Positions 20,281 through 26,771 of a stretch of 50,868 nucleotides of DNA are shown here, piece after piece. Below the pieces are notes generated by a model, which did no database searches, was not told the origin of the DNA, and saw only the letters and a program-made list of their open reading frames with translations. The position numbers and the translations under genes were made by a program. The stretch's first letter is position 1. Each line of letters begins with the position of its first letter. Source of the stretch: Gallionellaceae bacterium (GTDB lineage: Bacteria; Pseudomonadota; Gammaproteobacteria; Burkholderiales; Gallionellaceae); the NCBI GenBank assembly GCA_006218055.1, contig VBWD01000009.1:1-50868 (forward strand), in the 5' to 3' direction.

Positions 20281-22446
20281 ATGAAACTGCTGCAAGGCCT
20301 CAATCCCGAACAACGTGCCGCCGTCGAACTGCCCGCCCGATCCGCGCTTATTTTGGCGGGGGCAGGGAGCGGTAAGACGCGCGTGCTGACCACGCGTATC
20401 GCTTATCTCATCAGCACTGGGCAAACCAATCCACACAGTATCTTGGCGGTGACCTTTACCAACAAGGCGGCGAAGGAGATGAAGACGCGTTTGTCGAGCA
20501 TGCTGCCTGTAAACATCAACAGCATGTGGATAGGCACATTTCACGGTCTGTGCAATCGTCTGCTGCGCGCGCATTTTCGCGAGGCGAATCTGCCGCAGAC
20601 GTTTCAGATACTCGATTCCGGTGACCAGCTTTCCGCCATCAAGCGTGTGATGAAGGCGCAGAATCTTGACCCGGAGAAGTTCATCCCGCGTGACATCCAG
20701 AACTTCATTAGCGGCAACAAAGAGCAAGGATTGCGCGCGCATGAAGTCGAGGCCTACGATCAATTCACGCAACGCAAGGTGGAAGTGTTCGCCGAATACG
20801 ATGTGCAATGTCAGCGCGAAGGTGTGGTGGATTTTTCCGAGTTGTTGCTACGTTGCTATGAGTTGCTGTCGCGCAATCAGGCACTGCGCGAGCATTATCA
20901 AGAGCGCTTCAAACACATCTTGGTGGATGAGTTCCAAGACACCAACCCCTTGCAATATCGCTGGTTGAAGTTGCTGGCGGGAAAGAACAACTCGCTATTC
21001 GCGGTGGGAGACGACGACCAGTCCATCTACGCCTTCCGAGGTGCGAACGTGGGCAACATGCAGGAGCTGCTGAGTGACTTCCACGTGGAGAACGTCATCA
21101 AGCTGGAGCAGAACTACCGCTCGCACGGCAACATCCTCGATGCTGCCAATGCCCTTATCAGCAATAACAAGAACCGCCTTGGCAAGAATCTGTGGACGTC
21201 GGAAAACGGCGGTGAGCAGTTGCGTGTGTATGAAGCCGAGACGGATGTGGATGAGGCGCGCTTCATCGTTGAAGAGATTCAGGAGTTGAAACGCGAAGGG
21301 GTGAATCTTACCGAGATGGCGCTGCTGTATCGCTCCAATGCGCAGTCGCGTGTGTTGGAACACGCGCTGGTGTCGGCGGGCTTGTCCTACCGTGTGTATG
21401 GCGGATTGCGCTTCTTCGAGCGGCAAGAGATCAAGCACACGCTGGCTTATCTGCGCCTGATGGAGAACACCGACGATGACAACGCGCTGCTGCGCATCAT
21501 CAACTTTCCTACGCGCGGCATCGGTGCGCGCAGTATCGAGCAGTTGCAAGAAGCGGCGCGCATCAACAATACGACGCTATGGGATGCCGCCGCGCGGGCA
21601 GGCGGCAAGGTGACTGCATTCGTCGGGCTCATCGAATCCTTGCGCAGTGGCATAGTCGGTTTGCCGCTGCCGGAGATCATGGAACATGTTCTGCACCACA
21701 GCGGTTTGGTCGCGCATTACGAGAGCGAAAAAGCGGTCGCCTCCAAACGCCGGGAAGCAGAAGAGCGTTTGGAGAACATGAACGAACTCATCAACTCTGC
21801 CACCTTGTTCGTGCATGAAAATGAAGACGATAGCCTCACCGCATTCCTAACTCACGCCTCGCTGGAGTCGGGGGAGCATCAGGCGGGAGATGGCGATGAC
21901 GCGCTGCATCTGATGACGGTGCATGCGGCCAAAGGATTGGAGTTCCATACTGTGTTCATCACGGGCTTGGAAGAGAGTTTGTTCCCGCACCAGAACAGTA
22001 TCGACAATAACGACCTCGATGAAGAGCGGCGCCTGATGTACGTGGCCATCACCCGTGCGCGTCGGCGTTTGTATCTCACTTTCGCACAGCGCCGGATGTT
22101 GCATGGACAAACTCACTACAGCCGTGTGTCCAGCTTCATGCGGGAGTTGCCGGAAGAGTTGCTGCATTGGATCACTCCACGCGTCAGCATCAGCAGATCG
22201 TTCCAGGCCGGTAGCTACGAGACGAACAGCTACGCCAAAGCGTTCAATGCTGTGCCGATGGAGAAGGCGCCGCCTGCACCGAGTGCGATGTGGCGCATCG
22301 GACAGCGCGTGTTCCACCAGAAATTCGGTGAGGGCGTGGTGACAGGGAGCGAAGGCAGCGGCACCGAAGGTCGCGTCCAAGTGAATTTCAAACGCGCTGG
22401 CAGCAAATGGCTGGCACTCGAATATGCCAAGCTCGAAGCCCTCTGA
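20281..22446 (+). CDS. uvrD: UvrD/Rep-family DNA helicase (helicase II)
   Basis: A 721-residue superfamily 1A 3'-5' helicase acting in nucleotide excision and mismatch repair. Motif Ia/I: LNPEQRAAVE and LAGAGSGKTRVLTTR. Motif II: LVDEFQDTNPLQYRW. Motif III: VGDDDQSIYAFRGA. Motif IV: LEQNYRS. Motif V: MTVHAAKGLEFHTVFITGLEE. Motif VI: YVAITRARRRLYL. The C-terminal segment ends with the Tudor-like domain (WRIGQRVFHQKFGEGVVTG) that contacts RNA polymerase in UvrD/PcrA proteins, which favours UvrD over Rep. The ATG at 20281 follows the prk terminator by 10 bases. Its end overlaps the MEKHLA gene by 23 bases. Confidence 0.93.
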   Translation: MKLLQGLNPEQRAAVELPARSALILAGAGSGKTRVLTTRIAYLISTGQTNPHSILAVTFTNKAAKEMKTRLSSMLPVNINSMWIGTFHGLCNRLLRAHFREANLPQTFQILDSGDQLSAIKRVMKAQNLDPEKFIPRDIQNFISGNKEQGLRAHEVEAYDQFTQRKVEVFAEYDVQCQREGVVDFSELLLRCYELLSRNQALREHYQERFKHILVDEFQDTNPLQYRWLKLLAGKNNSLFAVGDDDQSIYAFRGANVGNMQELLSDFHVENVIKLEQNYRSHGNILDAANALISNNKNRLGKNLWTSENGGEQLRVYEAETDVDEARFIVEEIQELKREGVNLTEMALLYRSNAQSRVLEHALVSAGLSYRVYGGLRFFERQEIKHTLAYLRLMENTDDDNALLRIINFPTRGIGARSIEQLQEAARINNTTLWDAAARAGGKVTAFVGLIESLRSGIVGLPLPEIMEHVLHHSGLVAHYESEKAVASKRREAEERLENMNELINSATLFVHENEDDSLTAFLTHASLESGEHQAGDGDDALHLMTVHAAKGLEFHTVFITGLEESLFPHQNSIDNNDLDEERRLMYVAITRARRRLYLTFAQRRMLHGQTHYSRVSSFMRELPEELLHWITPRVSISRSFQAGSYETNSYAKAFNAVPMEKAPPAPSAMWRIGQRVFHQKFGEGVVTGSEGSGTEGRVQVNFKRAGSKWLALEYAKLEAL

Positions 22447-22876
22447 TGCCACGCTGCGGCTGATCGTCGAGAGTTACCTGCGCCTCACGGGTAAGCCACT
22501 TATTTCCAATGTTCCTTGCGATGAGGATGAGCTACGCGAAGCGCTCTGGACTGCTCCGCGCGCCATCGTGGCACACGGTACAGAAGCCGACCCCATCTTC
22601 TTCTACGGCAATCGCTGGGCGCTCGAATTATTCGAAATGAGCGAGGAAGAGTTCGCCCGACTTCCCTCGCGTTTGTCTGCGGAGCCGCTGGCACAGGAAG
22701 CACGCCTGAAGTTGCTAGAGCAGGTGTCGCAACAAGGCTACGTCGATGGCTACTCTGGCATGCGCATCGCAAAGAGCGGCAAGCGCTTCATGATCACTGA
22801 GGCCACGGTGTGGGATCTGCTAGATGAGGCCGGTGGGTTTCACGGTCAAGCTGCGGTGTTTATTGCGGGTGCTTGA
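22424..22876 (+). CDS. MEKHLA-domain (PAS-like) protein
   Basis: A 150-residue stand-alone MEKHLA domain, a PAS-related sensor fold first described at the C-terminus of plant HD-ZIP III transcription factors and found alone in bacteria. Visible landmarks are RAIVAHGTEADPIFFYGNRWALELFEMSEEEF (in parts) and the GYSGMRIAKSGKRFMITEATVWDL segment (in parts), which match the domain well. It has no signal peptide or output domain, so it may act as a small-molecule sensor or partner protein. The start ATG at 22424 lies inside the UvrD gene (23-base overlap), implying coupling. A perfect stem-loop begins at its stop codon. Function unknown. Confidence 0.82.
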   Translation: MPSSKPSDATLRLIVESYLRLTGKPLISNVPCDEDELREALWTAPRAIVAHGTEADPIFFYGNRWALELFEMSEEEFARLPSRLSAEPLAQEARLKLLEQVSQQGYVDGYSGMRIAKSGKRFMITEATVWDLLDEAGGFHGQAAVFIAGA

Positions 22877-22908
22877 TTTGCATATTAGCAAAGCCTAATA
22901 TGCAAATC
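22875..22908. terminator. Perfect 13-bp AT-rich inverted repeat
   Basis: GATTTGCATATTA (22875-22887) and TAATATGCAAATC (22896-22908) form a perfect palindrome with an 8-base spacer, followed by TTCTTT. It could be a terminator for uvrD-MEKHLA. It is unusually AT-rich for one, and the symmetric TTTGCATATTA arms could instead be an operator for the AhpD-like gene 26 bases downstream. Confidence 0.6.
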
Positions 22909-22933
22909 TTCTTTACCTCTCCAGGAGCACCCC

Positions 22934-23281
22934 ATGAGCAATTCGTATAAAGAACTGATTCAGCACCTGAACCCAGCATTGGGTACGTTCCGCAAAGAAT
23001 CCGCTGAGGTGATGACAGGTTTCGACGCGATGTCGAAGGCCGCGATGACAGCGGGTGTGATCTCTGCTTTGGATAAGGAGCTGATCGCTACGGCCATCGC
23101 TGTCTCCACGCGTTGTGCGGGATGCATCGCCTATCACGTCAGAGCGTTGGTGCGCTTGGGGGCAACCCGCGAGCAGGTCAATGAGATGTTGTCAGTGGCC
23201 GTCTATATGGGCGGTGGCCCATCGTTGATGTATGCGGGTGAGGTGCTATTCGCTTTCGACGAATTCAGCACAAAAGCTTAA
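22934..23281 (+). CDS. AhpD-like carboxymuconolactone decarboxylase family protein
   Basis: A 115-residue all-alpha protein of the CMD/AhpD superfamily. The redox CxxC motif is present in STRCAGCIAYHVRALVRLG with the downstream His, the AhpD-type arrangement, so a thiol peroxidase or disulfide-reductase activity is more likely than lactone decarboxylation. Length is typical for the single-domain family. AGGAGC lies 6-8 bases before the ATG. It is preceded by a palindrome and followed by a convergent gene. Physiological substrate unknown. Confidence 0.88.
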   Translation: MSNSYKELIQHLNPALGTFRKESAEVMTGFDAMSKAAMTAGVISALDKELIATAIAVSTRCAGCIAYHVRALVRLGATREQVNEMLSVAVYMGGGPSLMYAGEVLFAFDEFSTKA

Positions 23282-23314
23282 AAATCCTAGTCCGCGAAGC
23301 GGGGTAATGATTTT
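23281..23314. terminator. Candidate bidirectional terminator between convergent genes
   Basis: Between the convergent AhpD-like (+) and membrane protein (-) genes lie arms AAAATC (23281) and GATTTT (23309-23314) around a CCGC-GAA-GCGG hairpin (23292-23302). The A-run and T-run flank the stem on either side, as in bidirectional terminators. The middle of the stem is mismatched, so support is modest. Confidence 0.35.
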
Positions 23315-23319
23315 GTAAA

Positions 23320-23820
23320 TCAAGGAATCAAACCTGCGGGTGGCGGATACTTTACCGCCAACTTGTCTGGCACTTCCCCATTGGCGGCTTGAGCGATCGA
23401 GCTTGCTTCCAGCACCGAGGTAAATAGCACGAAGATCAAGGTGGGCATCAGGGCGACGCGCGTGAGCGCCGTCCATACGATGCTTGCCATGTGCGGGTCG
23501 CCGGAGATCGTGCTGAGCAACCACGCCACCAACACCAAAAATGCGGAGATCGAATAGCCCAGTAGCAACAGGCGGCTACGCTTCCAGGTCAAACGCCAGT
23601 GCATGTCCACAAACCAGCTCGTCTCTTTGCAGGAGCGCGTGTAAATGTAGGCCAGCAATCCTCCCGAGCAAACCAGCGGAATGAGCAGGCCAATCATGCC
23701 AATCTTCAAACCCAATACCGCAGGAGTCATCAAAAGGTCGAATGCGAACACGCCTGCAACGAAGAGATTGTGCGGATTTTGCGCTTGTTTGCGTTCGCTC
23801 GCGATCGCTAGAGTCTTCAT
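23320..23820 (-). CDS. Membrane protein of unknown function
   Basis: A 166-residue protein I do not recognise. It has four predicted hydrophobic segments: about 20-38 (LFVAGVFAFDLLMTPAVLGL), 40-58 (MIGLLIPLVCSGGLLAYIY), 84-103 (LLLLGYSISAFLVLVAWLL) and 113-133 (VWTALTRVALMPTLIFVLF). The C-terminal tail (NGEVPDKLAVKYPPPAGLIP) is Pro-rich. It overlaps the stop of the BPSS1780-family gene upstream by 4 bases (ATGA), so the two are co-translated and may work together. Function unknown. Confidence 0.78.
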   Translation of the reverse strand: MKTLAIASERKQAQNPHNLFVAGVFAFDLLMTPAVLGLKIGMIGLLIPLVCSGGLLAYIYTRSCKETSWFVDMHWRLTWKRSRLLLLGYSISAFLVLVAWLLSTISGDPHMASIVWTALTRVALMPTLIFVLFTSVLEASSIAQAANGEVPDKLAVKYPPPAGLIP

Positions 23821-24593
23821 TGGGGTGTTCCAGCATCCGCTTTAGCAGCAACTACGACGGGTGTATCCAGCCATGGGAAGATGTTGCGATAGCTCACATA
23901 GAGAGAGGTCAAGCCAAGCGGCAGAAGAAGGATCATGCCGATGCCATACGGCATGATGCCCAGCAACAGTGCGACTAGTTGCATGATGAGGCTGTACACG
24001 GTGTAGGGCACGATGTTGCGTAGGGTGCCGACGAAGCTGTCGCGCAGAGCGATGAAAGGGGGCACATCGCTGAAGAAAACCAACATGGGGGCATATTGCC
24101 ACGCCACGATGAGCATCAACACCAAGGTGAATCCCAGCAATACGGCCAGAGCCACTCCACTACCAGCTGTATTGATGGCATCCATCAGCACTTGCGGGTT
24201 GTCTGTTGCGCGTACTTCTTCCATCAAGGTGGTGAGTTGATCGCCGCCGATGAACACCATCACGGCCGAGGCCAACAACATACCCATCATCAGGAACGCG
24301 CCCAACGAGACGAGTGCGGGGGTGTTCTTTTTGAAACCTGCGAGTAAGTGCGTCAGTTCCACTTCCTCGTGTTCTTCCAGCGCGCGGCAGACGCGCATGT
24401 AGCCGGTCAGCATGATGGGCATGAGGATGATGGCGAGTAGCGGTCCGATGAGCGGAACCATCATCGCGAGGAAGACTGCCAGCGCACCGATCAGCGCGGT
24501 GGCGATGGCGAGGATAGGACTGATCATGATGAGCTGGTAGCCTTGCTTGAACCAGGTCCAGCCACGGGCTGCGTTGAATTTCTTGATTTCCAT
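23817..24593 (-). CDS. BPSS1780-family membrane protein
   Basis: A 258-residue multi-pass membrane protein that matches the BPSS1780 family of betaproteobacteria. The characteristic N-terminus is present (NAARGWTWFKQGYQLI), followed by about six hydrophobic helices and the conserved MLTGYMRVCRALEEHEEVEL loop. The function of the family is not established. The start at 24591-24593 lies 11 bases after thrB. It overlaps the next membrane protein gene by 4 bases, so thrB and the two membrane proteins appear to be one transcription unit. Confidence 0.85.
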   Translation of the reverse strand: MEIKKFNAARGWTWFKQGYQLIMISPILAIATALIGALAVFLAMMVPLIGPLLAIILMPIMLTGYMRVCRALEEHEEVELTHLLAGFKKNTPALVSLGAFLMMGMLLASAVMVFIGGDQLTTLMEEVRATDNPQVLMDAINTAGSGVALAVLLGFTLVLMLIVAWQYAPMLVFFSDVPPFIALRDSFVGTLRNIVPYTVYSLIMQLVALLLGIMPYGIGMILLLPLGLTSLYVSYRNIFPWLDTPVVVAAKADAGTPQ

Positions 24594-24603
24594 GTGAACT
24601 CTC

Positions 24604-25560
24604 TTAGAGCAAAACAGGTTGAACAGACGCGATGTGATTTTGCAAAATACGTTTGAAGTGATCGGGATCGTGCGGGGTCACCATCTCGCCATCGCGCGGC
24701 AGATGCAGGTCGTATAAGCGCGAGATCCAGAAACGCAGCGCAGCGACGCGCAACGTCCTTGGCCAGATATCGACTTCGGCAGGTGTGAGTGGGCGCACCG
24801 TTTGGTAGGCTTTCAGCATGGCGTGCGCACGCTCCTCATCGAGACTTGAGCCTGTCGAAGAACCTTCAGCCGCCATGCACCAATCGTTGAGGGTGATGGC
24901 CAGGTCATAGACGAAGGCATCGTTACAAGCGAAATAAAAATCGATCAAGCCGCCGACGCGTTCACCATCCATCAATACATTGTCGCGGAACAGATCGCCA
25001 TGAATGACGCCGCGCGGTAATTTGTCACTTGGGAAGTTTGCATGCAGAACTACTTCGCTCTCCAGTAGAGCGGCATCTTCGGCTGATAGGAAGCGTTTCA
25101 CTTGTTGTGAGGTACTGGCGCGCCAAATTGCTCCGCGCGCATTCTCCATCGTGCTACCGAAGCTCAGGCTGGCGTTGTGCATCTGGCCCAGCATCGCGCC
25201 GACGGCAGCGCAGTTCGCCACGCTGGGCTGTGTCACCGATTTGCCGTTCAGGCGACTGACGATACAGGCGGGCTTGCCATTCAGTTCGCCGAGGAAATGG
25301 TTCTTGCCGTTCGCCACAGGTGCTGGGCAGGGAATGCCGTGACGCGCCAAGTGCGACATCAGGTTGAGATAGAACGGGAGTTCATCCGCTTTCAACACTT
25401 CGAACAGCGTCAGCACGAAACGTCCGTTGCTGGTGGTGACGAAGTAGTTGGTGTTCTCGATGCCGGCAGGGATGCCCTGTAATTCGAGTAGCGAACCTAA
25501 GGAATAATCAGATAGCCAAGCGGAGATATCTTGCTCGGTGATGCGCGTAAAAACAGCCAT
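24604..25560 (-). CDS. thrB: Homoserine kinase, choline-kinase-like type
   Basis: A 318-residue homoserine kinase of the ThrB2/APH fold, phosphorylating homoserine in threonine synthesis. Family landmarks are MAVFTRITEQDISAWL, GIPAGIENTNYFVTT, the catalytic loop GVIHGDLFRDNVLMDGE, and the metal-binding segment GLIDFYFACNDAFVYDLAI. Unusual: the stretch AAEGSSTGSSLDEERAH (bases 24841-24864) contains a short dispersed repeat read in frame, adding about six small polar residues where relatives have a tight loop. The start at 25558-25560 follows a 133-base gap carrying another repeat. Confidence 0.94.
   Translation of the reverse strand: MAVFTRITEQDISAWLSDYSLGSLLELQGIPAGIENTNYFVTTSNGRFVLTLFEVLKADELPFYLNLMSHLARHGIPCPAPVANGKNHFLGELNGKPACIVSRLNGKSVTQPSVANCAAVGAMLGQMHNASLSFGSTMENARGAIWRASTSQQVKRFLSAEDAALLESEVVLHANFPSDKLPRGVIHGDLFRDNVLMDGERVGGLIDFYFACNDAFVYDLAITLNDWCMAAEGSSTGSSLDEERAHAMLKAYQTVRPLTPAEVDIWPRTLRVAALRFWISRLYDLHLPRDGEMVTPHDPDHFKRILQNHIASVQPVLL
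24841..24864. repeat. Short dispersed repeat in frame in thrB
   Basis: The sequence TTGAGCCTGTCGAAGAACC (24846-24864) resembles the TTCGACAGGCTCA-type repeat commonly scattered between genes in proteobacteria. Here it is read in frame and encodes GSSTGSS in the homoserine kinase. Only one copy is seen in this window, so repeat status rests on general knowledge of such elements. Confidence 0.4.
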
Positions 25561-25600
25561 GCAGCGACCTTTGCTAAATTTAAAATCTGCGTAGCAGTGC

Positions 25601-25648
25601 GTTCGCCTCCTCGCCCGCTTGCGGGAGAGGATTGAGGTGAGGGAACGG
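25601..25648. repeat. Dispersed CCCTCTCCC-type palindromic repeat
   Basis: An intergenic copy between thrB and the DUF2782 gene: CCTCCTCGCCCGCTTGCGGGAGAGG forms the palindromic core (TCGCCCGC / GCGGGAGA around TT), followed by ATTGAGGTGAGGG. It belongs with the copies at 3137-3186 and 27627-27719. The rest of this 133-base gap shows nothing else I can name. Confidence 0.6.
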
Positions 25649-25693
25649 GCATCGCAGCTTCATGTTGAGGAATGGGTAAATTGAATCTGCCCG

Positions 25694-26002
25694 TCAGAAA
25701 CGGAAGATGACCCAACGCGGTACGCGCAGGCCTGAATCTAGGCTCTCTTGGCGCGCGAACTTGCCGTCGCCGCGATCATCCACCAAGTAGTAAGGTACGC
25801 CGTGCTTGGGCGTAATCTTGATCATGTAGAGCTTGCCGTTGGCGCGATATTCTTCCACGGTCTGTTCGGCTTGCTTGGAGATGGTCACTTGGGGTTCATC
25901 CACCGCCTCATCTTGGATGGGCGTGGCAGAAGCAGGGATCGGCTCGGATGCAAAGAGGCTCAAGCTCAGTAGCGAAAGGAAAAACAAAGTAAGTAGGCGC
26001 AT
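25694..26002 (-). CDS. DUF2782 exported protein
   Basis: A 102-residue small secreted protein. A signal peptide (MRLLTLFFLSLLSLSLFA) precedes a short acidic/Pro segment and a compact C-terminal domain with EQTVEEYRANGKLYMIKITP and GVPYYLVDDRGDGKF, the DUF2782 pattern. This family commonly sits beside polA or thrB in betaproteobacteria. Function unknown. The ATG at 26000-26002 gives a normal signal peptide; the longer upstream frame is rejected. It lies 36 bases after the LOG-family gene, suggesting co-transcription. Confidence 0.87.
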   Translation of the reverse strand: MRLLTLFFLSLLSLSLFASEPIPASATPIQDEAVDEPQVTISKQAEQTVEEYRANGKLYMIKITPKHGVPYYLVDDRGDGKFARQESLDSGLRVPRWVIFRF

Positions 26003-26038
26003 GATATTGGTGACCAAGGTGATATGTGGATTTTACCC

Positions 26039-26755
26039 TTAAAGATTCAGTTGCAACTCGCGCTCTGCGGCTGAAGGCTCGAAGCCGCGTGTCTCATAGT
26101 GCTTGAAGATGGCTGCCACGACTTGTTCGGGATCATCAATGACCTGGATCAGATCCACGTCACCCGGGCTGATCATCTTTTCTGCCAATAGGCTGGTCTT
26201 GATCCAGTCCATCAGGCCGCCCCAGAACTGACTTCCGACGAGAATGACGGGCATGCGCCGGGTCTTTCCGGTCTGCACAAGCGTGAGCGCTTCCATCAAT
26301 TCATCCAGCGTGCCGAAACCGCCGGGCATCACCACATAGGCACTGGCGAATTTCACGAACATCACCTTGCGCGTGAAGAAGTGTTGGAACGACTGGCTGA
26401 TATTCTGGTAGGGATTGTTGTGTTGTTCGTGCGGCAGTTGGATGTTGAGACCCACGCTGGCGGATTTGCCGTAGAACGCGCCTTTGTTGGCTGCTTCCAT
26501 GATGCCGGGACCGCCTCCGGAGATGACGGTGAACCCGGCATCCGAAAGCAAACGCGCGATCTCTTCGGTCAGTTGGTAATAAGGGTGGTCGTGCGGCGTG
26601 CGTGCACTGCCGAAGATGCTGACGGCGGGATGGATGTCGCGTAGGCGCTCAGTGGCTGAGACGAATTCTGACATAATGCCGAACACGCGCCACGACTCCT
26701 TCGATTGCATCAATTCGGGGGCTTGAGCGGCGGGCAATTTCAAATCGTTGTTCAT
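26039..26755 (-). CDS. LOG-family protein (TIGR00730, lysine-decarboxylase-like fold)
   Basis: A 238-residue Rossmann-fold protein with both family motifs, GGGPGIMEAANKGA and MPGGFGTLDELMEAL. LOG-type enzymes release free cytokinin-like bases from nucleotide 5'-monophosphates, and bacterial members act as nucleotide 5'-monophosphate nucleosidases. The historical name 'lysine decarboxylase' is not supported. The start is the ATG at 26753-26755 (MNNDLKLPAAQAPEL). It is divergent from polA with only 16 bases between the two start codons, so each promoter must lie within or across the neighbouring gene. Confidence 0.92.
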   Translation of the reverse strand: MNNDLKLPAAQAPELMQSKESWRVFGIMSEFVSATERLRDIHPAVSIFGSARTPHDHPYYQLTEEIARLLSDAGFTVISGGGPGIMEAANKGAFYGKSASVGLNIQLPHEQHNNPYQNISQSFQHFFTRKVMFVKFASAYVVMPGGFGTLDELMEALTLVQTGKTRRMPVILVGSQFWGGLMDWIKTSLLAEKMISPGDVDLIQVIDDPEQVVAAIFKHYETRGFEPSAAERELQLNL

Positions 26756-26771
26756 CTCGGACTCCAAAAAT

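Noticed and set aside
26039-26755. Lysine decarboxylase
   Set aside because: The PGGFGTLDE and GGGPGIMEA motifs mark the LOG family; the old decarboxylase name is a known misannotation.
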